DNA of 64,000 nucleotides from CADEED01 sp963839685 (GCA_963839685.1 CAWIVS010000011.1:1246427-1310426); one strand, 5' to 3'; positions 18,196 through 28,865 are shown, counted from the first letter of the stretch. A program made the numbers and translations. Notes: generated by a model not told the origin, from the letters alone.

Positions 18196-18867
18196 CTAGG
18201 GCAGCGCGATCCGCACCAGCTGGATGGGCGTGTCGCGCTCGAAGGTGATGTGGTACACGCCGCCGCGCGCGATTTCCTGGCGCGGCTTGCCCTGCTGCCG
18301 CGTGATCCACAGCAGCTCGGCGATGGCGTCACACAGCGGACGCAGCGTGGCGAGCCACTCGTTGAACGAGCGCGCGCGCTGGTCGGTGGCCTGGTTGAGC
18401 CAGAAGAAGAAATCCGGCAGGTCGAACTCGCAGGTGCCGCCGGGAATGGCGCTGCGGTGCTTGATCGCCGACAGGAATTCGGAATCCTTGAGCCCGGCGA
18501 GGTAGTTAGAGCCGCAGGCGACCAGGTCGGCGCGCAGGCGTAACAGGTTTGACATCACGGTTCTCAGGCGCGCGGAGTCGACCCCCGGCTTGCTCTGGAA
18601 CACGTTGAGCTGCGCAAGGTGGCGCTCGAGTTCCTTCTGCACGTCGGCGCGCACGTCGCCGCGCGCGGCGATGGCGAGGATGTCGAGCAGGCTGCCCATG
18701 GCGGCGCGGCTGCCCCACTGGCTCTGCATCTCGTTGTGGTACAGCGCCTGGTTGTAGAGAAAGTCGAGGCGCAGGAAGGTGCGCATCCGCTCGTTGAGCG
18801 GCTGCTCGAATACCAGCGGCGCGGCTAACGCTACGGGCGCATGTTGTTGCTGGGCTTCCTCTGCCAT
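18196..18867 (-). CDS. zapD: Cell-division protein ZapD
   Basis: FtsZ-associated protein that bundles FtsZ filaments at the division ring. The 223-residue product has the family opening FEQPLNERMRTFLRLDFLY, the conserved SLLDILAIAARGDVRADVQ, then DFFFWLNQATDQRARSFNEW and the C-terminal GGVYHITFERDTPIQLVRI. Length and frame are normal. It follows coaE with four bases between stop and start, as in many gammaproteobacteria, so the two are one transcript. Confidence 0.95.
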   Translation of the reverse strand: MAEEAQQQHAPVALAAPLVFEQPLNERMRTFLRLDFLYNQALYHNEMQSQWGSRAAMGSLLDILAIAARGDVRADVQKELERHLAQLNVFQSKPGVDSARLRTVMSNLLRLRADLVACGSNYLAGLKDSEFLSAIKHRSAIPGGTCEFDLPDFFFWLNQATDQRARSFNEWLATLRPLCDAIAELLWITRQQGKPRQEIARGGVYHITFERDTPIQLVRIALP

Positions 18868-18871
18868 CGCG

Positions 18872-19561
18872 CTATTCTGCGCGACCGCGGCGGGCGCCGT
18901 AAACCGATCTGAGTCGGTGTCGTGCTGCGTCCGCGCTCATGTGGTGACCCTGTCCGATTGCGACTCGGGCCGCAATCAAGTACTGCCGATGCAGCTTTTC
19001 CACCTGGTCGCGCAAGGCAGCGAGCTCGCCGTTGTTCAGGATCACGTCGTCGGCCACGGCGAGGCGCTGTTCGCGCGTCACCTGCGCAGCGAGCATGCGC
19101 TGGGCCTGCTCGCGAGTCATGCCGTCGCGCGCCTGCAGTCGTGCCAGTTGCAGCGCCGGCTCGCAGTCGACGACCAGCACGCGTTCGAAGCGATCCGCGC
19201 CCCGGGTCTCGACCAGCAGCGGAATGGCCACAATGACGTACAGCCCGGTGGCCGCTTCGCAACGCGCGTCGGTGAGCTCGCGAATCGCGGGGTGGGTGAG
19301 TTGCTCCAGCCACTGTCTTTCAGCGGGATTTGCGAACACCCGTTCGCGCAAAGTGGTGCGATCCAGGCTGCCGTCCTTCTGCAACATCTGCTCACCGAAG
19401 TGCCGGACGATCTCGCCTAGCAGCGGCGAACCGGGCGCGACCACTTCGCGCGCCAGCAAATCCGTGTCAACGATGGAAACTCCCAGCGCCGCAAACAGGT
19501 TCGCGACGGTGCTCTTGCCGCAGGCGATTCCGCCGGTCAACCCGATGCGGAATCGCGCCAT
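18872..19561 (-). CDS. coaE: Dephospho-CoA kinase
   Basis: Last step of coenzyme A synthesis: ATP-dependent phosphorylation of dephospho-CoA on the ribose 3' hydroxyl. The P-loop is GLTGGIACGKSTVANLF. The CoA-binding segment VDTDLLAREVVAPGSP and the lid motif (RDGMTREQAQRMLAAQ) follow, then VADDVILNNGELAAL. The 229-residue length includes a C-terminal extension of about 20 basic residues beyond the usual end. It lies three bases after pilD, in the pilDCB-coaE-zapD order typical of this group. Confidence 0.95.
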   Translation of the reverse strand: MARFRIGLTGGIACGKSTVANLFAALGVSIVDTDLLAREVVAPGSPLLGEIVRHFGEQMLQKDGSLDRTTLRERVFANPAERQWLEQLTHPAIRELTDARCEAATGLYVIVAIPLLVETRGADRFERVLVVDCEPALQLARLQARDGMTREQAQRMLAAQVTREQRLAVADDVILNNGELAALRDQVEKLHRQYLIAARVAIGQGHHMSADAARHRLRSVYGARRGRAE

Positions 19562-19564
19562 GGC

Positions 19565-20473
19565 TCAGCCCGCGAGAGAGAAGAAAGACAGGTAACGCGA
19601 CACGATGTCGTGCCCCGCAATCAGCGCCAGCCAGCCGGCGATGGCGAGGAACGGGCCGAATGCGAGTTGCGTGTCGCGCCCCTTGCGCTGGCGGATCATG
19701 ATCACGACGCCAAAGATGGCGCCGACGCCCGACGCGAACACGATGATGGGCAGCAGCATGCCCCAGCCGAGCCAGGCGCCGAGGCCCGCGAACAGCTTGA
19801 AATCGCCGTATCCCATGCCTTCCTTGCCAGTGATCAGCTTGAACAGCCAGTAGACGCTCCACAGGCTGAGGTATCCGGCGACGGCGCCAATAATGGCCTC
19901 TCGCGGCCCCACCGGCGTCGCGCCCGCACCCCACGCCGGGTGCCACAGGCTGACGATCAGGCCCAGCCACAGCAGCGGATAGGTGAGCGAGTCGGGCAGG
20001 AACTGGGTGTCGAAGTCGATCATCGTGAGCGCGATCAGCAGCCACGTGAACGCCAGCGCCGCCAGCGCCGCCATACCGAAGCCGAAGCGCCAGGCGATGA
20101 AGCCCGAGAGCAGGCCGGTGGCGAGCTCCACGAGCGGATACCGCGCGCTGATCGGTGTCTTGCAGTTGGCGCACTTGCCGCGCAGCGCCAGCCAGCTCAC
20201 CACCGGAATGTTCTGCAAGGCGGTGATCGGGGCCTGGCATTTCGGGCACGCCGAGCGTGGCGTGACGATGTTGTATGTCGGTTGCGCGGCTACTTCGCCG
20301 CCGGCGAGCAGCGCGCATTCGGTGCGCAGTTCGTTGTCCATCATGATGGGCACGCGATGGATCACGACATTGAGGAAGCTGCCGACAAGCAGGCCCAGCA
20401 CCACGCACAGCGCGATGAACAACGCCGGATGCGTGGCGAGAATTTCGAACAGGCCTGATTGTTGTGACATCAA
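19565..20473 (-). CDS. pilD: Type IV prepilin peptidase/N-methyltransferase PilD
   Basis: Inner-membrane aspartyl protease that cuts prepilin leader peptides and methylates the new N-terminal phenylalanine. The N-terminal methylase region has the zinc-site cysteine pairs SACPKCQAP and GKCANCKTP. The two catalytic aspartates are in MIDFDTQFLPD and in the GxGD-type motif GMGYGDFKL. About eight membrane helices are visible, and the length of 302 aa is normal. Substrates here include the PilA at about 24 kb. The gene is downstream of pilC by 70 bp, same strand. Confidence 0.95.
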   Translation of the reverse strand: MMSQQSGLFEILATHPALFIALCVVLGLLVGSFLNVVIHRVPIMMDNELRTECALLAGGEVAAQPTYNIVTPRSACPKCQAPITALQNIPVVSWLALRGKCANCKTPISARYPLVELATGLLSGFIAWRFGFGMAALAALAFTWLLIALTMIDFDTQFLPDSLTYPLLWLGLIVSLWHPAWGAGATPVGPREAIIGAVAGYLSLWSVYWLFKLITGKEGMGYGDFKLFAGLGAWLGWGMLLPIIVFASGVGAIFGVVIMIRQRKGRDTQLAFGPFLAIAGWLALIAGHDIVSRYLSFFSLAG

Positions 20474-20543
20474 AGTCCCGATAGAGAAACGCCGCGCTGA
20501 GCGCGGCGTTTCCTGACATTGTGGTCTCGAGCGGCCGGTGCGA

Positions 20544-21783
20544 TTACACCACGGCGCCCAGCTTGAAGATGGGCAGATACATGGCGATGACCAGGCCGCC
20601 GACCAGCACGCCGAGGATGGCCATGATCAACGGTTCGAGCAGCGATGACATGCTGTCGACCGCGTTGTCCACTTCCGCTTCGTAGAAGGTGGCGACCTTG
20701 CCGGACATGGCATCGAGCGCGCCGGCTTCTTCACCCACCGCGATCATCTGGATGACCATGTTGGGGAAAATGCCGGTGTTTTCCATGGCGCGTTGCAGGC
20801 GCTGACCGGTGGCGACTTCGTCGCGCATCTTCAGCACGGCATTTTCGAACACGATGTTGCCGCAGGCGCCGGCCACCGATTCCAGTGCTTCGACCAGCGG
20901 CACGCCGGCCGCGAACATGGTCGACAGCGTACGCGCGAAGCGGGCGACCGCGCCCTTGTACATGATGGGTCCGATGATCGGAAACTTGAGCAGCGCGCGG
21001 TCGAGGAACTCGCGCATCGCCCTGGAGCGCTTCTGGAAGTAGAAGAACGACGTAGAAGGCGCCGGCGATGATGCCGAAGAAGATGTACCAGTTGTTCTGC
21101 AGCCAGCGCGACATGTTGATGACGAATTGCGTGAACGCCGGCAGATCGGCGCCGAAGCCCTTGAACAGGGATTCGAACTGCGGAATCACGAACAGCAACA
21201 GGATCACGGTGACGACCACGGCGACCACCATGACCGCGGCCGGATAGAACAGGGCCTTCTTGATCTTCTTCTTGAGGGCCTCGGTCTTTTCCTTGTACGT
21301 CGCGATCTTGTCGAGCAACGTTTCCAGCGCACCCGCCTGTTCACCGGCCTCGACCAGGTTTACGAAAAGATCATCGAAATGCAGCGGATGCTTGGCGAGC
21401 GCCTCGTGCAGCGAGGTACCGCCTTCGACATCGGCCTTGATGTCCAGGATGAGGCGCTGCATCGCCGGCTTGTCGTTGCCATTGCCGACGATTTCAAACG
21501 CCTGCACCAGCGGGATGCCTGCGGCAAGCATGGTCGCGAGCTGGCGGCTGAATACCGCGATGTCTTCCGGCTTGACCTTGCCGCCGGCCTTGAAGGCCTG
21601 CGACTGCTTCTTGACCCGGTTGATGGCGATACCCTGGCGCCGCAGGTCGGCGCGCAGCGCGGCTTCGTCGGGCGCCAGGCTCTTGCCCGAGACCTTGTTG
21701 CCCTTCTTGTCCATGCCGACCCAGGCGAAGGGGATGTCACGCTTGATTCCCTTGGTGCCTGCGGTTGCTACTGCTGTGGCCAT
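20544..21783 (-). CDS. pilC: Type IV pilus inner-membrane platform protein PilC, frame-broken
   Basis: Platform protein that couples the PilB motor to pilin assembly. Two cytoplasmic GspF domains are seen: the first with FSRQLATMLAAGIPLVQAFE and NLVEAGEQAGALETLLDKIA, the second with FARTLSTMFAAGVPLVEALE and MIAVGEEAGALDAMSGKVA. Between them lie membrane helices (VMVVAVVVTVILLLFVIPQF and the YIFFGIIAGAFYVV region), and the last helix is AILGVLVGGLVIAMYLPIF. A one-base slip near 21045, between FYVV and FYFQKRSRAMRE, separates the two halves. Joined length is about 413 aa, close to the usual 405. The gene is 27 bp downstream of pilB. Confidence 0.94.
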
Positions 21784-21810
21784 GCTCGCTTATCCTTTAC
21801 GAACGATCAC

Positions 21811-23559
21811 TTATTCGATCGTGACTGAGTTGACTTCTTCGAGACTGGTCATGCCCTGCCTGACCTTCTCGAGTCCCGCGCGACGCAGATCCCACACGCC
21901 TTCTTTGGCGGCCTGGTCGGATATGTCGATGGCATTGCCGCCTTCCATGATGATGCGGCCCAGTGCTTCGGTCACAGGCATGACCTGGTAGATGCCCACG
22001 CGGCCCTTGTAGCCGTCGGTGCAGTTGGCGCAGCCCTTGGGGCCGTAGATCTTGATGCCGGTCTTGATGTCGGCTTCCTGGAAGCCTTCCTTGAGCAGGG
22101 CTTCGGCCGGCACGTCGACCAGGGCCTTGCACTGCGAGCACAGGCGACGCGCCAGGCGCTGCGCGATGATCAGGCTGACCGAAGTCGCGATGGCGTACGG
22201 CTTCACGCCCATATCGACGAGGCGCGTCAGCGTCTGCGGCGCGTCATTGGTGTGCAGCGTGGACAGCACGAGGTGGCCGGTCTGCGCGGCCTTGATGGCG
22301 ATTTCGGCGGTTTCGAGGTCGCGGATTTCGCCGACCATCACGATGTCCGGGTCCTGGCGCAGAAAGGCGCGCAGCGCCGCGGCGAAGGTGAGGCCCACCT
22401 TGTTGTTGACGTTGACCTGGTTGACGCCGGGCAGATTGATTTCCGCCGGGTCTTCCGCGGTCGAGATGTTGGTGTCTTCGCGGTTGAGGATGTTGAGGCC
22501 GGTATACAGCGACACGGTCTTGCCGGAACCGGTGGGTCCCGTCACCAGGATCATGCCCTGCGGCTTGGCGAGGTTCTTGAGGTAGATCTCGCGCTGGAAG
22601 GGTTCGTAACCCAGCGAGTCGATGCCCAGCATGGCCTGCGAAGGATCGAGAATACGGCAGACGATCTTTTCGCCGAACAGCGTCGGGCAGGTGCTCACGC
22701 GGAAGTCGATGGCGCGAGTCTTCGACAGCTTCATCTTGATGCGGCCGTCCTGCGGCACGCGGCGCTCGGCGATGTCGAGTCGCGACATGACCTTGAGTCG
22801 CGCCGACAGCTTCATGGCGAGCTGCACCGGCGGCTGCGCCACTTCCTTCAGGATGCCGTCCATGCGCAGACGGATGCGGTACATCTTTTCGTACGGTTCG
22901 AAATGGATGTCCGACGCGCCGCGGCGAATGGCATCGAGCAGCAGCTTGTTGACGAAGCGCACGATGGGCGCGTCTTCGACATCGTCGCGGGAGACTCCCG
23001 CGCCTTCCGCGTCATCGTCGCCACCGGTGACGTCCAGGGTCTCGAGGTCGAAACCCGTCTCGTCGTCCATGAGTTGCGGCATGGCCGCTTCGACCTGCTC
23101 GGCGGCCTTGTCGATGGCCTTCTGCAGCTTGTCGTCTTCGACGACGATGGCTTCGATACCGAGACCGGTCTGGAACTTGATCTCATCGATGGCGTGCAGG
23201 TTGGTCGGATCCGCCACCGCGAGGAACAGGCGCTTGCCGCGCCGGAACAGCGGCAGGCAGCGATGCTTCTGCATCAGCTTGTCCTGGACCAGCTTGACGG
23301 TGTCCAGCTCGACCTGGTGTGAGTCGAGGTCGTAGAGCGGAACGCCGAACTCGGTCGACGCGGCGATGGCGATGTCGCGCGCCTTGGCGGCGCCGGCCGC
23401 GATCAGCTGCGTGACGAAGCTCGACTTGCGGTCCTTGGCGGACTGAATTGCATTGATCATGGCCGACTCTTCGACCACGCCATCCTGCACCAGCCTCTGC
23501 GGCAAGCCGCCGAGGCCAGAGCGAGTTCCGCCAAGCGCTAATGATGCGTTGTCATTCAT
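21811..23559 (-). CDS. pilB: Type IV pilus extension ATPase PilB
   Basis: Hexameric motor that powers pilus extension. The N-terminal MshE/GspE domain (residues about 15-150) precedes the ATPase core. Walker A is in LVTGPTGSGKTVSLYTGL, the Asp box and Walker B in RQDPDIVMVGEIRDLETAEI and the His box in STLHTNDAPQTLTRLVDMG. The tetracysteine zinc site is CSQCKAL plus CANC. The 582-residue product is intact and of usual size. It is separated from pilA by 190 bp that include a terminator, so it has its own promoter or depends on read-through. Confidence 0.96.
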   Translation of the reverse strand: MNDNASLALGGTRSGLGGLPQRLVQDGVVEESAMINAIQSAKDRKSSFVTQLIAAGAAKARDIAIAASTEFGVPLYDLDSHQVELDTVKLVQDKLMQKHRCLPLFRRGKRLFLAVADPTNLHAIDEIKFQTGLGIEAIVVEDDKLQKAIDKAAEQVEAAMPQLMDDETGFDLETLDVTGGDDDAEGAGVSRDDVEDAPIVRFVNKLLLDAIRRGASDIHFEPYEKMYRIRLRMDGILKEVAQPPVQLAMKLSARLKVMSRLDIAERRVPQDGRIKMKLSKTRAIDFRVSTCPTLFGEKIVCRILDPSQAMLGIDSLGYEPFQREIYLKNLAKPQGMILVTGPTGSGKTVSLYTGLNILNREDTNISTAEDPAEINLPGVNQVNVNNKVGLTFAAALRAFLRQDPDIVMVGEIRDLETAEIAIKAAQTGHLVLSTLHTNDAPQTLTRLVDMGVKPYAIATSVSLIIAQRLARRLCSQCKALVDVPAEALLKEGFQEADIKTGIKIYGPKGCANCTDGYKGRVGIYQVMPVTEALGRIIMEGGNAIDISDQAAKEGVWDLRRAGLEKVRQGMTSLEEVNSVTIE

Positions 23560-23690
23560 GCGGTTACGTGCGAGCGACCAAGCCCGATGCGAGCCCTAGT
23601 CTACCCAAGGGTTGCAGTCAGGCAATTGTTAAATCTCTGTCCAATGGTCGCATAGGGCAGGGGTCTCCCGCGTGACCCGGCTCCCAAAAG

Positions 23691-23717
23691 AAGAAGCCCC
23701 TCCGGAGAGGGGCTTCT
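23691..23717 (-). terminator. Rho-independent terminator of pilA
   Basis: Perfect 11-bp stem AGAAGCCCCTC/GAGGGGCTTCT with a four-base loop. Read on the minus strand it is followed by a T-rich stretch (TCTTTTGGG). It lies directly downstream of pilA and upstream of pilB, so it would let pilA be expressed at a much higher level than the assembly genes. Confidence 0.85.
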
Positions 23718-23750
23718 GAAGCATCATCGAACCAATCGAGAGTTCGAACA

Positions 23751-24277
23751 TCAGGTCTGGAGCGGCAGGAAGCCGGCACGTACTTCGGCAGCCGAGGTCC
23801 GTGATGCCAGTCGGCGACGCAGGCGCGCAGCCGGGTCCAGCGGACGCCGGGTCATGCTCGGAGCCGCGTTGTGGCCGCACAGCCAGATCACGTCGTCATT
23901 GGCGCTGATGATGCGGACGCAGCGACAGCGAAGCCGCCCACGATGTTCGCGTTGGCCTGAGCCACCGTATAGTGATATTGATCGTGCCGGTGTTCGATCT
24001 GGATCCACGCTCGACGTACTTGCCCGACGGGGTCATCGGCAGCGCCACGTCGTCCACGATGCCCAGCTTCGGGTCAGCGTGGTCGGCCATTCGCCCGGTC
24101 GGCGGAGGTCTCGGCCACGGCGGCCTTGACAGCGCCGGCGAGGTTCAGACCTTCAGTGACCTGCGAACGGATGGTGTAGTCCTGATAAGCCGGGATCGCG
24201 ATCGCGGCAAGGATGCCGATGATGGCGACCACGATCATCAGTTCGATGAGCGTAAAACCCTTTTGCATTGCTTTCAT
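23751..24277 (-). CDS. pilA: Type IV major pilin PilA, heavily frame-broken
   Basis: Major pilus subunit. ATG 24277, after a CAGGAG ribosome site, gives MKAMQKG then FTLIELMIVVAIIGILAAIA: the short leader, cleavage between G and F, the methylated Phe and Glu5 are all present. The conserved helix continues YQDYTIRSQVTEGLNLAGAV. The globular part is spread over three frames: KLGIVDDVALP, GKYVE, then ANDDVIWLCGHNAAPSM and PKYVPASCRSRPD, which provide the C-terminal disulfide pair of this pilin type. At least four slips are needed between 24080 and 23760. Approximate length is 165-175 aa. This many breaks in a well-conserved pilin, beside intact pilB and pilD, points to sequence errors rather than decay. 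The exact stop cannot be fixed. Confidence 0.85.
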
Positions 24278-24357
24278 GTAAAAAACTCCTGAATAAAACC
24301 CAAGAAAAAACCTGTCCGCGCACCAGGCGCCGAGAGGCGCCAGATGGCAGTAAAAGG

Positions 24358-24372
24358 AGCAAGCGTGTGCCA
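24358..24372 (-). promoter_or_regulatory. Sigma-54 promoter candidate for pilA
   Basis: On the minus strand this reads TGGCACACGCTTGCT, about 80 bp before the pilA start. It has both halves of the -24/-12 consensus, TGGCAC and TTGCT. The spacing between GG and GC is one base shorter than functional sites require. In a region full of one-base slips this may be a sequence error. The neighbouring sigma-54 activator PilR supports the call. Confidence 0.55.
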
Positions 24373-24512
24373 GTGGCGACGCTAGCAGGGCAAGCACTGA
24401 TTTGCAGGGAGATAATTCGCCGACGTCTGGCGAATTTAACGTAGTCCTGTCGGTCTAATCGCACGTCGGCGACCGAGGCGCGTCACAAAGTGACGTGCGG
24501 CGTCACAAATTG

Positions 24513-25919
24513 TCAGTCGATCCCGAGCTTCTTGATGCGATAGCGCAGCGCTCGAAACGTCATGCCGAGCGCCTTGGCGGCGGCAGTCTTGTTGTAACGC
24601 GCCGCTTCGAGTGCCTTGATGATGGCGGCGCGCTCGACGTCCTCGAGCTGATCGCCGAGCGCGGTACGCGCGTGGTGTCTTCGCGTCGAGGCCTGCGCGG
24701 ATGCTGACCGCGCATCTGGGCGATGGCGTCGGAGCCAAGCGCGTGGCGCGGTTTCCAGGCGCGGCGCCGCGCGCAGCTGCAGGTCCCCGACGTCGATGCG
24801 GCCATGGTTGCAGAGCGCGAGCGCACGCTCGAGCACGTTCTCGAGCTCGCGCACGTTGCCCGGAAAGGAGAAGTTTCGCAGGAGCTTCGAGCGCGGCCGG
24901 TGTGACGAGCGGGCGCTCCCATGTCGAGGCGCCGCGATAGTCTTGCGCACGATGGCTTCGGCCAGGTCCGGAATATCCTCGGCGCGCTCGCGTAGCGCCG
25001 GCACGCGCAACTCGATCACGTTGATTCGGTAAAACAGGTCCTCGCGAAATTTCGCCTGCGCGACCAGCTCGCCGAGGTTCTTGTGGGTGGCGGACAAAAT
25101 GCGCACGTCGATGGGGGACTCGCGCTGCTCGCCGATGGCACGCACGCTCTTTTCCTGGATGACACGCAGCAGTTTCACCTGCATGTGCAGCGGCAGGTCG
25201 GCGACTTCGTCGAGGAACAGGGTTCCGCCTTCGGCCGACGGGATGAGTCCCACTTTGTCGGTGACGGCGCCCGTGAAGCTGCCACGCTTGTGGCCAAAGA
25301 ACTCACTCTCCATGAGTTCGGACGGAATCGCGCCGCAGTTGACCGGCACAAAGGGACCCTCGGCGCGCGGGCCAGTGCTGTGGATCATGCGCGCCACCAG
25401 TTCTTTGCCGGTCCCCGATTCGCCGTAGATGTGCACCGGTGCCTGGCTGCGAGCCACGCGCTGGATCATTTCGCGTAATCGCTCCATCGAGGGCCCGGTG
25501 CCTACGAGCTGCGTGCCGCTGCGGGTCGTGGCCCCGCCATCTGCTGCTTGCGAGAGTTTGAGCGCCGTCGAGACCATGCGCCGCAAGATGGCCGAGGTCC
25601 AGTGGCTTGGACACGAAATCGAAGGCGCCGAGTTTGAGGGCGCGTACCGCGGATTCGACATTGCCATGTGCGGTGATGACGGCGCACGGCACCTGCGCGC
25701 AGTGCGTGCTCATCCACTCGAGCAAGATCGAGGCCATCACCGTCAGGCAAACGCATGTCGGTGAGGCACAGGTCGAATTTTTGCGCCTTGAGCAGACTCT
25801 TCGCGCCGGCCACGTCGCCGGCTGATTGTGTGCTCGAGCTGCATGCGCGACAGCGTCAGCGTGACGAGCTCGACCAGGTCGGGTTCATCGTCGACGATCA
25901 GGACCAGCGGTGGCGCCAT
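24513..25919 (-). CDS. pilR: Sigma-54-dependent response regulator PilR, frame-broken
   Basis: NtrC-family activator that, once phosphorylated by PilS, drives pilA from a sigma-54 promoter. From ATG 25919: receiver domain with PLVLIVDDEPDLVELVTLTL, then the phospho-aspartate in FDLCLTDMRLPDGDGLDL and AVITAHGNVESAVRALKLGA; AAA+ core with Walker A in YGESGTGKELVARMIHS, the sigma-54 contact loop as GSFTGA (usual form GAFTGA) and Walker B in GGTLFLDEVADLPLHMQVKL; C-terminal Fis-type helix-turn-helix NKTAAAKALGMTFRALRYRI. At least four slips fall in the receiver region (25560-25840) and two near 24690-24920. Joined length is about 468 aa. Confidence 0.9.
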
Positions 25920-25940
25920 ATGCGAAGGTTACGCGCTCGA

Positions 25941-27571
25941 TTAAGCTACCCAGCGTTCGGGATCCCGGAACACGAGTCGGAACAGACTTCCGCCGCTGGT
26001 GCGCGGCTCATATAGGAGTGTGGCGCCGTTGGTCTGGGCCAGCTCGCGCGCCAGGAACAGGCCCAGGCCCGTACCGCGCTCGTTGCCGGTGAAGAAACGG
26101 CTCGAAGATCCGTCTCGCGATGCTGCTGACGCAATTCCGGGACCGCGATCGGCCACTTCCACGAAAGGGCCGGGCCGTGGAGGCCAGCCTGCCGATACGC
26201 AGCTCGATGATTCCGTTACCCGGCTCGGCCTTGCCGTATTTCACCGCGTTCTCGCACAGGTTCCAGACGATCTGGCGCAGCTGCGACGGATCGACCTGGA
26301 TCTCGACGTCTCCGAGCAGCGAGGAGATGGCATGCGCGCCGGCTCGATCTGCATGGTGGCGCAGAATTCGTCGCGAAACCCGCCACCCAGGTGGCCAGGA
26401 TCAGCCGCTCGGGCCGCGAGTTTTCACGGCGCGCCATCGACATGACATTTTCGATGATCTGTCGTACGCGTTCGCCGTTGGCGCGGACGATCTCCGTCGA
26501 GACGCTTGTCTTCGTCCGACAGCGACGCAGACTCGGCCAGCAGTTGCGCGGCATGGCTCATGGCGCCGACTGGATTGCGAATCTCGTGCGCGATGCTCGC
26601 CGACAGTCGTCCGAGTCCCGCGAGCTTGGACTGCTGGATCTTTGCGGCCAGCAACTCCGTGTCCTCGAGGAACACGATGACGGGCGAAGGGTCGCCGCCG
26701 CCCAGCGTGGCGAAATGCGGCTGGATCACGTGGCCGCCGTCGTCGGCGACGAAGGTGTGCGATGGCGCGGCGGGCGCCGCGCGGCGCTGCAGCGCCAGGT
26801 CTCGAGTAGATAGAGCAGCTGCGGCGAGGCCTCGCCGAGCAGCGCGCCCGGGATAGGCGCGGCTGTCGCCGAGCAGCTGGGCCGCGGATTCATTGATCAG
26901 GCGGATGCGGTTCTCGTGATCGACGACCACGATGCTCTCGCGCAGGTGCTGCACGATGTACTGCGAGAGCTGGGCGAGATTGGCGAGATCGACCTGCTGG
27001 CGCCGCACCGTGGCTTCGGTATCCCGCAGCCGGTGCGCCACCGGCCAGGCCAGGAGTGCCACCAGGAATACGATGCCGCCCAGGATGCCGGCCGACGTGT
27101 AGTCAGAGACGTTGGCGGTGTGAGTGACATGGCCGCCGATCTGCTGCAGCAGCATCGCCAGCGGCGGCCAGTGCCGCGAGCAGGAAGGCATCGCGGCTGT
27201 CGGCGAGCAGCGCCATGGCGCCAACCGGAACCACGAACAGGATGCCCAGGCCACTGGCCATGCCGCCGCTCGAGAACATCAGCAGGCTGATGGCGACCGC
27301 GTCGACCATCGCATGAACGAAGGTGGTTGCACGCAGATTGGGCAGCAGCCGTCGGCCGCCAATGACGATGGCGATACCCGCGGTGAAATAGACGATGCAG
27401 GTCCACAGGAACAGCTCAGGCCGTGCGGCAGCCGTAGCAGGGTCTCCGAATCGCGGAACACGGAACAGTGCGTACAGCGACAGGCGGAATCAGCAGCCGA
27501 TACAGATTGACCAGGCCGATGACACGCCAGGCGAGATCGGTCGGGGCGGGCGGAGCTGCGGCAAACGGCAT
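25941..27571 (-). CDS. pilS: Pilus sensor histidine kinase PilS, frame-broken
   Basis: Inner-membrane kinase partner of PilR. From ATG 27571 (MPFAAAPPAPTDLAWRVIG) there are several hydrophobic helices: FLWTCIVYFTAGIAIVIGG, VDAVAISLLMFSSGGMASG, LGILFVVPVGAMALLA and ILGGIVFLVALLAWPVAHRL. A PAS-like segment (LRESIVVVDHENRIRLINES) is followed by the phospho-acceptor H box LSASIAHEIRNPVGAMSHAA and the catalytic domain, ending DRGPGI and GNERGTGLGLFLARELAQTN. The pieces lie in at least five frames across about 543 codons. The gene is 21 bp upstream of pilR on the same strand. Confidence 0.88.
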
Positions 27572-27676
27572 CGGCCGCAACTTTAACAGAGTCCCGAAGT
27601 GGCGACCGCTTGGCGATTCCGGGAGAATACCGGCTCTTTTTTCGCCCCCTTATCCAAACAGAACGGCAAGAGGCTG

Positions 27677-28865
27677 ATGAACCTGCACGAATACCAGTCG
27701 AAAGAAGTGTTCCGTGAGTTCGGAATTCCCGTACCAGAGGGTCGCGCCGCCCGCAGCGCGGAGGAAGCGGTAGCCGCCGCCAAGGAGTTAGGCGGCACAT
27801 TGTGGGTCGTGAAGGCGCAGGTGCATGCCGGCGGCCGCGGCAAGGCGGGCGGCGTCAAACTGGCGCGTGATCTCGAGGCGGTGCGCGCCGCCACCGCAGG
27901 ATTTGCTCGGCCAGCGCCTGGTGACCAAACAAACCGGTCCCGAAGGTCTGCCCATCGAGACGGTCTACGTCGAATCCGGTTCGCAGATCGAGCGCGAGAT
28001 CTACTTGTCGCTGACGCTCAATCGTGAACGCGGCCGGGTGGCGGTGATGGCCTCGGCGGCCGGCGGCATGGACATCGAAGAGGTGGCCGCGCACTCCCCG
28101 GAGAAAATCCTGCGCGTCGACATCAATCCCGCCGCGGGCCTGCAGGCCTACCAGTGCCGCAAGCTCGCCTTCGGACTCGGCTTCAAGGGGCCGCAGGTCG
28201 GCCAGTTCCAGTCCATCCTGATGGCGCTGTACCGCCTTTATCAGGAGCGCGACGCCTCGTTGCTCGAGGTGAACCCGCTCATCGTCACCAAGAAAGGTGA
28301 TCTCGTGGCGCTCGACGCCAAGATCAACATCGATGCCAACGCGATGTTCCGGCAGAAGGCCTTAGGCAAGTTGCGCGATTCGTCGCAGGAAGATCCGATC
28401 GAGCGCGAGGCCAGCGAACACGACCTCAACTACGTCTCGCTGGACGGCGACATCGCCTGCATGGTGAACGGCGCCGGTCTGGCGATGGCCACCATGGACC
28501 TGATCAAGCTGCACGGCGGCGCGCCCGCGAATTTCCTCGATGTGGGCGGCGGCGCTACGGCCGAGCGCGTCACCGAGGCCTTCAAGCTGATCCTGTCCAA
28601 CAAGAAGGTGCGCGCCATCCTGGTCAACATCTTTGGCGGCATCGTGCGCTGCGACCTGATCGCCGAGGGCGTGATGATCGCGGTCAAGCAGGTGGGTGTG
28701 GCCGTACCCGTGGTGGTGCGGCTGGAGGGGACGAACGCGGATGTCGCGCGCGAAATGCTCGCGCACAGCGCGCTCGCCATCACGCCCGCCACCGATCTCA
28801 CCGACGCGGCCCGCAAGGTCGTCGCGCTCGCTGCCCAAAGAAATCAGACAAGCAGAAAGAAATGA
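27677..28865 (+). CDS. sucC: Succinyl-CoA synthetase beta subunit (ADP-forming), frame-broken
   Basis: Nucleotide-binding subunit of the TCA-cycle enzyme that makes ATP from succinyl-CoA. ATG 27677 after AAGAGG gives MNLHEYQSKEVFREFGIPVP, the standard start. An ATP-grasp domain with VVKAQVHAGGRGKAGGVKLA follows; after one slip near 27900 the rest is continuous: EKILRVDINPAAGLQAYQCR, LLEVNPLIVTKKGDLVALDA and ANFLDVGGGATAERVTEAFK, then VNIFGGIVRCDLIAEGVM. Joined length is about 396 aa. The stop overlaps the sucD start (ATGA), giving translational coupling. It is divergent from pilS with about 105 bp between them, as in Xanthomonadales-type gene order. Confidence 0.95.

Noticed and set aside
22252..23322. 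A 356-codon frame opposite pilB
   Set aside because: Antisense of conserved PilB codons; composition is that of a mirrored coding strand.
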